Counted from the first letter of the stretch, positions 1 through 6,719 are shown. The stretch is DNA of 6,906 nt from Sulfurovum sp. bin170 (GCF_010892395.1 NZ_JAACKB010000016.1:1-6906), one strand, 5' to 3'. The notes: generated by a model not told the origin, from the letters alone. Made by a program: numbers and translations.

Positions 1-68
1 ACTTATAAAAAATGCTAGTATTTATACATTAGTAAAGATTATTTTGTTTCATTAGTTTTAGAATAATC

Positions 69-74
69 TACAAT
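69..74 (+). promoter_or_regulatory. candidate -10 element for the molybdoenzyme operon
   Basis: The 109 bases before the first gene are very AT-rich, hold no convincing gene on either strand, and should contain the operon promoter. The best -10-like hexamer is TACAAT at 69-74, about 35 bases before the start codon. A poor -35-like TTGTTT lies at 44-49 with a long 19-base spacer; poorly conserved -35 boxes are common in Campylobacterota. A second -10-like hexamer, TATAAC at 84-89, is an alternative. No clear operator palindrome was seen. Confidence 0.25.
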
Positions 75-109
75 AATAATAGTTATAACTTAAATAAATA
101 GGAGGAAGC

Positions 110-844
110 ATGAAGTTAGGTTTTTTAGTCGATTTGAGCCTTTGCATGGGTTGCAAGGGGTGTGAAATCGCCTGTAAAGTTGAAAATGAAGTGCCACTAA
201 GCTCGTGGCGTTTGCGTGTAAAATATATAGATGTGGGGACATTCCCTGATACCAGTAGGAACTTTACACCTCTGCGTTGTAACCACTGTGAAAACGCTCC
301 CTGTGAGCGAATCTGTCCAGTATCTGCACTGCACTATCTGCCAAATGGAATTGTAAATATTGACAACAGCAGATGTATAGGTTGTGCTGGCTGTATGATG
401 GCGTGTCCTTATGGTGCTATCTATATGGATCCAGAGACCAACACTGCTGACAAATGTACATATTGTGCTCACAGAGTTGAGGGTGGACTTGAACCTGCGT
501 GCGTGGTTGCTTGTCCAGTTGAAGCAAATATATTTGGTGATGTCGAGGATGAGACTAGTCATATCTCTCGATACATTATGGAGCATCAAGGCAATGTACA
601 GGTGAGAAAACCTGAAAAGCATACCAATCCAAAACACTATTATGTAGGTGGTGGAAACAATATACTCAATCCTCTGGCACATAAGAGAATAGAAGGTTAT
701 GGACTCTTTAATAAGATTACACATCTTGACCATATCGGTGACCCTCATCACTCTATGATTGATAGGTTCCTCTCTCCATCTGGGCATAATGATGAGTTAA
801 CAAATGATAGTCTGATAGAGTCTGCAACTAAAGGAGGAAAATAA
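110..844 (+). CDS. four-cluster [4Fe-4S] ferredoxin-type electron-transfer subunit of a molybdoenzyme complex (PsrB/TtrB/DmsB-like)
   Basis: This 244-aa protein has sixteen cysteines in the four-group pattern of the DmsB/PsrB family. They are C12-x2-C15-x2-C18-x3-C22, C57-x2-C60-x4-C65-x3-C69, C89-x2-C92-x2-C95-x3-C99 and C116-x2-C119-x11-C131-x3-C135, so all ligands for four cubane clusters are present. In this family the subunit wires electrons between the membrane quinone subunit and the molybdopterin subunit. No signal peptide is visible, so it probably crosses the membrane with the Tat-exported catalytic partner. The last 70 or so residues, beyond the final cluster, are rich in histidine (near 205-214) and make it longer than PsrB, nearer TtrB in length. 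The start is set by AGGAGG at 100-105. The stop overlaps the next start by one base, which indicates translational coupling. Confidence 0.93.
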   Translation: MKLGFLVDLSLCMGCKGCEIACKVENEVPLSSWRLRVKYIDVGTFPDTSRNFTPLRCNHCENAPCERICPVSALHYLPNGIVNIDNSRCIGCAGCMMACPYGAIYMDPETNTADKCTYCAHRVEGGLEPACVVACPVEANIFGDVEDETSHISRYIMEHQGNVQVRKPEKHTNPKHYYVGGGNNILNPLAHKRIEGYGLFNKITHLDHIGDPHHSMIDRFLSPSGHNDELTNDSLIESATKGGK

Positions 845-1791
845 TGGTAGAGCATGGTATAGAAGCAACCCAAGCAATCGTAACGCTTGATGTTCCACTC
901 CCAGGGATTATATGGGGATGGATGATTACACTTAATATGTGGGCAAAAAGTATCGGTACAGGTGTGGTGCTTGTGGGTGCATTTCTGCTTCATAGACACA
1001 AAAAAGAGGATATGCCAAATCTAAGATGGATGATGCCACTTATCTCATTTATAGCACTAAATGTTTTCTTGTTCTTTACACTTATCGACCTGCATCAGCC
1101 TCTGAGAATGATTAATATCTTCTTGAATCCAAACTGGTCAAGTGCGATTACTGTTGGTGCGTGGATGGCTTCGTTATTTACAGGATTGATTACACTTATG
1201 ATGGCGATTGGATTCCTTGACCAACATCCTGATTTTGGGCGACATATTGGAATTGCAAAATCAATCAGAGAAAAATCTGACCTCTATGATAAAGTTTTTC
1301 CATTTGTAGTTTTTTTGGCTCTCCCTGTTACAATGTACACAGCTATTATTATGGCACAATCGAGTGCAAGAGAGTTGTGGGTAGGAGCCCCTGAGATGAT
1401 TCAGATGTTACTTGCAGCCTTTATGGTTGGAAGTGCAACTCTTGTCTTAATCTCTGAAAAATGGTCTCCTGATGTGAAAAAAGATTTGGCAATGATATTG
1501 GCATTTTCTGTAGCGTTCTCATTTACAATGTATATGGGTGAGTATTTTTTCTCGTTCAAGGCAGCAGAGGTTGAAGCTACTTTAGCATTTGTTCATTCAG
1601 GTGGTGAGTATAATACACAGTTTTGGTTTGCTATGGTTTTAGGTTATATTATCCCATTTGTTATAGCAAAAGGAAGCATGAGAGATTACAACCCAACGCT
1701 AATGAGACTAGCAGCGATTACAACGCTAATTGGTCTCTATATGGCAAAAGATGTGTGGCTCAAAATTCCACAACTACTACCATTAAGTTAA
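844..1791 (+). CDS. NrfD/PsrC-family integral membrane quinone-reactive subunit
   Basis: This 315-aa very hydrophobic protein has about eight predicted membrane helices, near residues 20-49, 62-81, 101-124, 150-170, 182-204, 214-237, 256-276 and 284-303. Eight is the usual number for the haem-free NrfD/PsrC family. After helix 2 comes D82-L83-H84-Q85-P86, the family's Asp-Leu-x-x-Pro signature. Helix 4 contains Pro161 and Tyr165, followed by an Ala-rich stretch and Trp179, which resembles the PsrC quinone-site helix. The known role is to anchor the complex and exchange electrons and protons with menaquinone or ubiquinone. Its ATG shares one base with the preceding TAA (TAATG), and AAGGAGG at 831-837 gives good spacing. 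It sits between the iron-sulfur and catalytic genes, as in ttrBCA-type operons. Family assignment is firm; substrate specificity is not. Confidence 0.92.
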   Translation: MVEHGIEATQAIVTLDVPLPGIIWGWMITLNMWAKSIGTGVVLVGAFLLHRHKKEDMPNLRWMMPLISFIALNVFLFFTLIDLHQPLRMINIFLNPNWSSAITVGAWMASLFTGLITLMMAIGFLDQHPDFGRHIGIAKSIREKSDLYDKVFPFVVFLALPVTMYTAIIMAQSSARELWVGAPEMIQMLLAAFMVGSATLVLISEKWSPDVKKDLAMILAFSVAFSFTMYMGEYFFSFKAAEVEATLAFVHSGGEYNTQFWFAMVLGYIIPFVIAKGSMRDYNPTLMRLAAITTLIGLYMAKDVWLKIPQLLPLS

Positions 1792-1801
1792 GGAGGAAAA
1801 T

Positions 1802-4800
1802 ATGGTTAAAAAAATGAATAACAACAAATCTTCTTTCTTTGAGAGCAGAAGAACATTCCTAAAAGGAACAGCATACACAGTCGCAGGAGCGACAGTTGCA
1901 AAAGGTGTATTTGAGACGATTATAGATACACCTGCAATCGCTGACAATCATCAAAAAGTTACAGCACCTGTAAACTTGGAGCGATACCCAGACCCTGAAA
2001 AATGGAACAGTTACCATGAGCTTGATGGCAATGATTGGAAACGAGGCGGTGTTGCAAGAAAAGGCGTGAAGAGTGCAGATAACCCTGATGGAATCAAGCT
2101 AACAGAGTACATGCTTGTGCCTACATCATGCTCTAACTGTGAAGCATCTTGTGGACTTACTGCGTGGGTAGATATTGGAGTCTATAAAGAGACAAAAAAT
2201 CCAAAAGACCTAAAAGTACGAAAGTATATGGGAAATCCACTCCACCCAGGAAGCCGTGGACGAAACTGTGCAAAAGGTTACGCAACTCAATCACAGATGT
2301 ATGACCCAGATAGAATCCCTTTCCCACTAAAAAGAGCTCCGGGGAGCAAAAGAGGTGAAGGAAAGTGGGTAAGAACCACTTGGGATGAGGCGATGAGAGA
2401 GATTGGTACAAAGATGAAAACCACGCTAGAGCGAGGTGATGAGATTTCACGAAAATCAATTATGTACCATGTTGGACGACCAAATGAGAACGGTTTTGGT
2501 CACAGAGTTCCTCACTCTATGGGTTGTGATGGGTATGATTCACACACCAACATCTGTAGTGCAGGTGCAAGACAGGGAACTATCCAGTGGTTCAACGATG
2601 ATAGAAACTCACCAGATTGGGCAAATTCGGAGCTGATTTTCCTACAATCCTCTCACGCAGCTGATGCGGGTCACTACTTCCAACAAGCAGCAGGTAGAAT
2701 CGCAGAGGCTAGGAAAAAAGGTGCCAAGATGGTAGTACTTGACCCTAGAATGTCAAACTCTGCTGGTATGGCTGACCTATGGGTTCCATGTTGGCCAGGT
2801 ACAGAGACAGCACTCTATCTCTATCTAGCCAATAGAGTTTTGAATGAAAAAGGTATCAATGGTGAAGATTTAGTTGACCACAAGTTTGTAAAGAACTGGT
2901 TCAATTGGGCAGAGATGATGGCAAACAAAGAGTACTTGGCTCTATTGGTTGAGAAAAATTACATCAAATCTGTGCCACAAGGTGACAGCTACGAAGACTT
3001 CATCGCAATGATTTCAGAGATGTACTCTGAGTATACACTTGATTTTGTAACAAAAGAGTGTAGAGTTGAAGCTAGAATTGTAGAGAAGCTTTATGATATG
3101 TTTATCGACGCAGGTGCTAGAGTAACAACCTATATATGGAGAGCAGGACCAATTGCTCACCGTGGTGGTTGGATGATTGCTCGGTCTGCATTTTTGGCTC
3201 TTGGTCTACGAGGTGCTATGGCAGGAGACAAAGGTGGTGTGGGAATGCACCATTGGCATGTTATCTCGGTCAATGGAAAAGGTGATAAGGCTGCTGTGGC
3301 AGGTGAGAGACCTCCAAAAGTTGATGTTTGGAATGAGATTGCTTGGCCACCTGAGTATCCATTGAGTTCATATGAGATGAGTCACATTATGCCTCACCTA
3401 CTGCTTGATGATGAGTGGAGAGCCAAGTGGAATGCCAAAGGGCTTAAAGTTCCTGAAAAACTGGATGTTTGGATTCCACGAATGTATAACCCTGTTTGGA
3501 TTAATCCTGATGGATTTAGATGGATTGAGGCTCTTAAACGAGAGGATAAAATAGGTCTATCATTTAACCTATCTCCAACATGGTCAGAGACAAACTGGTA
3601 TTGTGACTTCATTTTGCCAGTGGGACTAGCAGGTGAGAGACATGACCAACACTCAGAGGCGACAGAGCCAAAGAGATGGTTAAGCTTTAGACAACCTGCA
3701 TTGCGTGTTGCATTAGAGAAGATGGGATGGAAACCAAAAGACCCAACCAGAGCAACTCTAGAAGCTCACATCGCTGCTGGTCTTGGTGAAGTTTGGGAAG
3801 AGGTTGAGTTCTGGGCAAATATCATGACACATCATGTTGACCCTGATGGTAAATTGGGTGTTCGTAAGTTTTGGGCATCCAAAGCTGACCCAAGCAGAGC
3901 AGTGACGATTGCCGAGTGGTATCAAGCAGCGTTTGATAAGTTACCAAATCTTAAAAAGACAGCTAAAAAGCACTATCCTGACTCTAAGTATCCTAACTAT
4001 GAGATGATGAGTGCGATGGGTACATGGCTAGAGGAGGACAATATCTTCAAACCACAAGAGCGACCTCTGAAAAAAGTAGGAGATACCTACCATGCTCATG
4101 GTCACCACTATAAAGAGGATGAGGTAACCAAAGATGCGTTTGGAACCATCACTGTCAATGGTAAAAAAGGTGAGAAGCATGGAACAATCGGCGTAGAGGT
4201 TGGGGGTGAGCTTAAACAAGGTTTCCATACACTAAGTGGAAAAGCAGAGTTCTTCTCTCAATGGTTTGCTGATTGGAAATGGCCAGAGTATGCAATTCCT
4301 ATCTATCCAAAGAGCAAAGAGGAGCGAAAGAAAATGGTGCATGTGGTATCACAAGTACACCATGACTTTATGGAAAAAGAGAATGATTTTGCACTGAATA
4401 CCGTATTTAGACTGCCGTATAATATTCACACTCGTTCGGTGAACTCTAAACATCTTATGGAGATAAGTCAAAACCATAATCCAGTTTGGATTAACACATC
4501 AGATGCTCATAGAATGAACATCAAACAGGGTGATGCTATCAAAGTGACTATCTCTGATACGGTCAGTGGATTAGAGTCAGGGTATTTTATCGCGATGGCT
4601 GTTCCAACAGAAGCGACCATGCCAGGTGTATTAGCCAACTCACACCACGCAGGACGATGGAAGCTCAAAAATGCTATTACCATCCCTGGGTTTGCTCACA
4701 AACTAGGAGTGATGGGTGTGGGTGCTCCACTCTATGAGATGACGATGGATGGCAAAATCGGAACGATGAAACCAACCCAAGGAATTGACGAGGGGATGAT

Positions 4801-5149
4801 GGAGAACAAGGATTCGTGGCAGTTCAAAGAGTACAATAAAGACCTTGATAATATCTGGTGGGATGGACTAAGTGGCTCATGGCAAAATGCCGTGGCTCCT
4901 TCACATCCAGACCCAATCGCAGGTAACCACGCGTGGCATCAAAAAGTAAGCATCGAACTCGCAGGAGAAGATGACCAAATCGGTGATATTTGGGTGAACT
5001 ATGATAATAATATGAAGGTCTATCAAGCTTGGAGAGATAAACTAACGCGACCTCTACAGGCAGGAGATAAGCTTAGACGACCGAAGCATATCAAACGACC
5101 TGCTGTGCCGTTGTCTCATAAGGCTTATTCGGTGGAGATTAAAGGCTAA
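1802..5149 (+). CDS. Tat-exported molybdopterin oxidoreductase catalytic subunit, DMSO reductase family (sulfur-compound reductase or sulfite dehydrogenase type)
   Basis: This 1115-aa catalytic subunit starts with a textbook twin-arginine signal: S15-R-R-T-F-L-K21, a short apolar stretch, then a probable cleavage site after A45-I-A47. It should therefore act outside the inner membrane. The proximal [4Fe-4S] motif follows as C110-x2-C113-x3-C117-x38-C156, then the molybdopterin fold. Cys252 in N-I-C-S-A-G is the likely Mo ligand, as in PsrA/PhsA-type enzymes. The dinucleotide-binding C-terminal domain covers about residues 845-1110, with G-D near 909 and P-D-P-I-A-G near 1036-1041. It is much longer than PsrA/PhsA (about 760 aa) and exceeds TtrA, SoeA or SreA (about 950-1020). 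A histidine-rich patch (H764, H766, H768, H769) lies in the extra region before the C-terminal domain. AGGAGG at 1791-1796 supports the start; Met5 is a possible alternative. Sulfur, polysulfide, tetrathionate or sulfite are plausible substrates by family and operon layout, but none can be proved from sequence. Confidence 0.9.
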   Translation: MVKKMNNNKSSFFESRRTFLKGTAYTVAGATVAKGVFETIIDTPAIADNHQKVTAPVNLERYPDPEKWNSYHELDGNDWKRGGVARKGVKSADNPDGIKLTEYMLVPTSCSNCEASCGLTAWVDIGVYKETKNPKDLKVRKYMGNPLHPGSRGRNCAKGYATQSQMYDPDRIPFPLKRAPGSKRGEGKWVRTTWDEAMREIGTKMKTTLERGDEISRKSIMYHVGRPNENGFGHRVPHSMGCDGYDSHTNICSAGARQGTIQWFNDDRNSPDWANSELIFLQSSHAADAGHYFQQAAGRIAEARKKGAKMVVLDPRMSNSAGMADLWVPCWPGTETALYLYLANRVLNEKGINGEDLVDHKFVKNWFNWAEMMANKEYLALLVEKNYIKSVPQGDSYEDFIAMISEMYSEYTLDFVTKECRVEARIVEKLYDMFIDAGARVTTYIWRAGPIAHRGGWMIARSAFLALGLRGAMAGDKGGVGMHHWHVISVNGKGDKAAVAGERPPKVDVWNEIAWPPEYPLSSYEMSHIMPHLLLDDEWRAKWNAKGLKVPEKLDVWIPRMYNPVWINPDGFRWIEALKREDKIGLSFNLSPTWSETNWYCDFILPVGLAGERHDQHSEATEPKRWLSFRQPALRVALEKMGWKPKDPTRATLEAHIAAGLGEVWEEVEFWANIMTHHVDPDGKLGVRKFWASKADPSRAVTIAEWYQAAFDKLPNLKKTAKKHYPDSKYPNYEMMSAMGTWLEEDNIFKPQERPLKKVGDTYHAHGHHYKEDEVTKDAFGTITVNGKKGEKHGTIGVEVGGELKQGFHTLSGKAEFFSQWFADWKWPEYAIPIYPKSKEERKKMVHVVSQVHHDFMEKENDFALNTVFRLPYNIHTRSVNSKHLMEISQNHNPVWINTSDAHRMNIKQGDAIKVTISDTVSGLESGYFIAMAVPTEATMPGVLANSHHAGRWKLKNAITIPGFAHKLGVMGVGAPLYEMTMDGKIGTMKPTQGIDEGMMENKDSWQFKEYNKDLDNIWWDGLSGSWQNAVAPSHPDPIAGNHAWHQKVSIELAGEDDQIGDIWVNYDNNMKVYQAWRDKLTRPLQAGDKLRRPKHIKRPAVPLSHKAYSVEIKG

Positions 5150-5159
5150 TCTCTTTAAA

Positions 5160-5186
5160 TTTTGTGGGTATTTCTACCCACAAAAA
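5160..5186 (+). terminator. rho-independent terminator of the molybdoenzyme operon
   Basis: A perfect 11-bp inverted repeat, TTTTGTGGGTA (5160-5170) and TACCCACAAAA (5175-5185), encloses a four-base TTTC loop. It begins 10 bases after the catalytic-subunit stop codon. The downstream sequence CTCTTATTTCTTCT is pyrimidine- and T-rich, so termination on the plus strand is likely. The reverse direction has a poorer tail. This closes the three-gene operon and separates it from the next gene. Confidence 0.8.
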
Positions 5187-5233
5187 CTCTTATTTCTTCT
5201 CAAAAATTCATCTCAAATCAATAATTTTTCCAG

Positions 5234-5239
5234 TAAAAT
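5234..5239 (+). promoter_or_regulatory. candidate -10 element for the Trypco1-like gene
   Basis: TAAAAT lies 30 bases before the start codon and downstream of the operon terminator, where a new promoter is expected. The sequence about 17 bases further upstream resembles TTGACA only weakly. This is a placement guess from position and one hexamer. Confidence 0.25.
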
Positions 5240-5269
5240 AACTTAAATCTACATTTTAAGGGGAACAAG

Positions 5270-5590
5270 ATGTCAAAAAAACTAATCGAACTAGATAATG
5301 GACTGCTAATGGAGGTAGAAGTACCTCAAAGTGAAATAGAGATGATTTCAGGTGGAAACGGTGTAATTGAAAAGGTTGACGGCTCGATTGATACCATTAA
5401 AAATCTTCTAATCAAAAGCATTCGACCTATCGCTGAGACCTACAAAGAGCTTAACAAAGATATGATTGTAGAGAGAGCAGAGGTGGAAATAGGCATTAGT
5501 TTCTCTGCTGAGGGGAATATTTTTATCGCTTCAGGAAAAGGCTCTGCAAATCTAAAAGTAAAGTTGGTTTTATCTCCGAAAGGGGAGTAG
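5270..5590 (+). CDS. Trypco1-domain (trypsin-co-occurring, CU044_2847-type) small protein
   Basis: This 106-aa protein matches the Trypco1 pattern along its full length. It has an N-terminal beta-hairpin (L-I-E-L-D-N-G near 5-11, then M-E-V-E-V at 14-18), a helix holding I-R-P (51-53), and a C-terminal sheet. The sheet begins E-V-E-I-G-I-S-F-S-A-E-G (71-82) and continues S-G-K-G-S-A-N-L-K-V-K-L (88-99). About 105 aa is the usual family length. From published comparative genomics, Trypco1 genes tend to sit beside trypsin-like peptidases or other effectors in regulated conflict systems, with a proposed recognition or adaptor role. No peptidase gene is adjacent here. AAGGGGA at 5258-5264 supports the ATG. 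No signal peptide or membrane helix is seen. Residues 18-29 also resemble a double-glycine leader end, which may be coincidence. The identification rests on remembered family pattern. Confidence 0.75.
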   Translation: MSKKLIELDNGLLMEVEVPQSEIEMISGGNGVIEKVDGSIDTIKNLLIKSIRPIAETYKELNKDMIVERAEVEIGISFSAEGNIFIASGKGSANLKVKLVLSPKGE

Positions 5591-5605
5591 ATGAGCCCAT
5601 CTACT
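5586..5605 (+). repeat. 8-bp hairpin over the Trypco1 stop codon
   Basis: AGTAGATG (5586-5593) and CATCTACT (5598-5605) form a perfect 8-bp stem with an AGCC loop. The left arm contains the TAG stop of the Trypco1-like gene and the ATG that follows it. No T-run follows directly, so this is not a standard terminator. It may protect the mRNA 3' end or affect translation of the short downstream ORF. Confidence 0.5.
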
Positions 5606-5680
5606 AGCGATAAAGGAGATGAAAAGTTGGGCTATTTCTATGTGTTGGTTCTCTTTTTTTATTGGGGTATATTATGACTA

Positions 5681-5718
5681 AACATATATTTATAAACTAA
5701 GTTCCATAAATATATGTT
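5681..5718. repeat. perfect 13-bp inverted repeat, possible operator
   Basis: AACATATATTTAT (5681-5693) is exactly complementary in reverse to ATAAATATATGTT (5706-5718), with a 12-base centre. All but two base pairs are A-T, and no T-run follows, so it makes a poor terminator. Its right arm touches an extended -10 element for the next gene, so binding of a dimeric regulator there would be expected to block that promoter. Regulator identity is unknown. Confidence 0.55.
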
Positions 5719-5723
5719 ACAAT
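5715..5723 (+). promoter_or_regulatory. extended -10 promoter for the 113-aa gene
   Basis: TG-T-TACAAT fits the extended -10 form (TGnTATAAT) with one mismatch in the hexamer. It would start transcription near 5730, giving a leader of about 20 bases before the ATG at 5750. No -35 box is evident, as is usual for extended -10 promoters. It overlaps the right arm of the 13-bp inverted repeat. Confidence 0.45.
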
Positions 5724-5749
5724 TCCTTAAAAAAGGTAATACTTAAGAG

Positions 5750-6091
5750 ATGAATATAGAAAACAGTACTCCTATAAAAGTTGAAAATGCAACCGTTGAA
5801 TTTGTAAAGGGAACAATGGGTCCCATAACCACATATCTATTTGACACGACAAAAGGTGGTCATCCAATGGTGAACGCTATGGCTGGTTTGGCTATTTTGA
5901 AAGAGAATGAACAACTCATTATGTTAAATCATTGTCCTCCCTCAGGTCTCTACCCTAAAATAGCAGATGAGTTTGACTACATAGACCACGAGCTTCCAAA
6001 TGGAGTAACGCAAATAGTCTTTTCAAAAAAATCTAATGCTACAAATATAACGGATTTTTCTGCTACTAGTTGTAGTGGTGGATGTGGGTAA
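5750..6091 (+). CDS. hypothetical protein with Cys/Gly-rich C-terminal tail
   Basis: I do not recognise this 113-aa protein. The first 90 residues look like a compact soluble domain with alternating strands, and no signal peptide or membrane helix is seen. It contains H61-C62-P-P-S-G and ends in S-C108-S-G-G-C112-G, two cysteines within the last six residues on a Ser/Thr/Asn-rich linker. Such a flexible cysteine tail could bind metal, form a disulfide or carry sulfur; the SoxY tail (GGCGG) is a superficial analogy only. An in-frame TAA two codons before the ATG excludes a longer N-terminus. AAAAGG at 5732-5737 is a distant ribosome site, and AAGAG abuts the ATG. It has its own apparent promoter, lies 159 bases after the Trypco1-like gene, and is convergent with maf. 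That it is coding is likely; its role is unknown. Confidence 0.7.
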   Translation: MNIENSTPIKVENATVEFVKGTMGPITTYLFDTTKGGHPMVNAMAGLAILKENEQLIMLNHCPPSGLYPKIADEFDYIDHELPNGVTQIVFSKKSNATNITDFSATSCSGGCG

Positions 6092-6142
6092 TATTATAGA
6101 TTTTTCTGGAATGTTAGTTCATTTCAGGTCTATTCTCATCTT

Positions 6143-6688
6143 TTACAACCATCCCATTAATCTTTCAACATTCAACCCCATTGCTGTACTCTCATATCCA
6201 TTAACAGACTCTATATATTTTTTACAAAATCCCTCAACCATACATCCTCCAGCTTTTCCTTGCCACAATCCACCCTCTAAATAGTTCTCTAGGTCATCTT
6301 TTTCAAATGGAGCAAATTTATAGTAGGTAGCTGATATATCACAGAGATAAAAGGATTTGGTTTTGTAGTGCATAGCAGAGATGATGGCTATTTGTGAGCC
6401 ACTTTGCATCTGCAAAATCCTTTTGGCATCATCTCTGCTTTTTGGTTTTCGCAGAATGGTTCCATCCGCTGTAGCTATAACAGAATCAGCAGTGAGGAGA
6501 GGAGTCTCTAAGCCAAACTCTCTTAGAGCTGATTCTAGTTTCCCTTTACTTGCGATATAGACAAAGTCTTTGGCTATTTTGGTTGTGATTTGCTCTTCAT
6601 CATAGGTTGGGGCTTTTTGGATAAAATCTATATTGAATTGGTTTAGTAATTTTGCTCTTGATATGGAGTTGGAGGCTAAATGTAACAT
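6143..6688 (-). CDS. maf: Maf-like nucleoside triphosphate pyrophosphatase
   Basis: This 181-aa protein is a complete Maf family member. It has L-A-S-N-S-I-S-R-A-K-L-L at 4-15 (the LASxSxxRxxLL nucleotide-binding signature), T-A-D-S-V-I at 66-71, L-R-K-P at 79-82, S-G-S at 96-98, and G-L-W-Q-G-K-A-G-G at 140-148. Length is typical (about 180-200 aa). Maf enzymes hydrolyse non-canonical or certain canonical NTPs to NMP and pyrophosphate in the cytoplasm; they act in housecleaning and were historically linked to septum formation. Which nucleotide this one prefers cannot be told. The start is supported by AAGGAG (plus-strand ctcctt, 6699-6704) nine bases before the ATG. It follows a same-strand gene end by 77 bases and converges on the 113-aa gene, leaving 51 bases without an obvious terminator. 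Confidence 0.92.
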   Translation of the reverse strand: MLHLASNSISRAKLLNQFNIDFIQKAPTYDEEQITTKIAKDFVYIASKGKLESALREFGLETPLLTADSVIATADGTILRKPKSRDDAKRILQMQSGSQIAIISAMHYKTKSFYLCDISATYYKFAPFEKDDLENYLEGGLWQGKAGGCMVEGFCKKYIESVNGYESTAMGLNVERLMGWL

Positions 6689-6719
6689 TTAATAAAGCTC
6701 CTTTTTTTGAGATTGGATA

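Larger units (their letters stand above)
5591..5749. other. intergenic gap with very short candidate ORFs
   Basis: This 159-base gap has no long ORF. An ATG directly after the Trypco1 stop opens a 28-codon frame (5591-5677) whose second half, from Leu13, is hydrophobic enough for one membrane helix. It has no ribosome site of its own beyond possible re-initiation. A second frame of 20 codons (ATG 5619, stop ending 5681) is also apolar and starts right against AAAGGAG, which is too close for normal initiation. Neither is convincing. The rest holds a T7 run near 5654-5660, an inverted repeat and a promoter-like element. Confidence 0.3.

Noticed and set aside
1..109. Possible end of an upstream gene at the left edge
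   Set aside because: Only one plus frame is open for 17 codons, with nothing recognisable. All other frames close at once, so this is treated as the operon's upstream region.
197..787. Long minus-strand open frame (196 codons) opposite the iron-sulfur subunit gene
   Set aside because: It is the antisense shadow of a clear four-cluster ferredoxin gene. Its composition has no domain signature and it lacks a ribosome site.
748..999. Minus-strand 83-codon frame across the junction of the first two genes
   Set aside because: It overlaps two well-supported plus-strand genes and has no recognisable protein features.
1623..1817. Plus-strand 64-codon frame overlapping the end of the NrfD-like gene
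   Set aside because: It is an out-of-frame shadow spanning the junction with the catalytic gene, whose own start and AGGAGG are clear.
2157..4228. Several 60-100-codon frames on both strands inside the catalytic-subunit gene
   Set aside because: All lie within one uninterrupted 1115-codon gene with strong family motifs, and none has independent support.
6075..6284. Plus-strand 69-codon frame after the 113-aa gene
   Set aside because: Most of it is antisense to the C-terminal part of maf. It overlaps the end of the preceding gene and has low-complexity composition.
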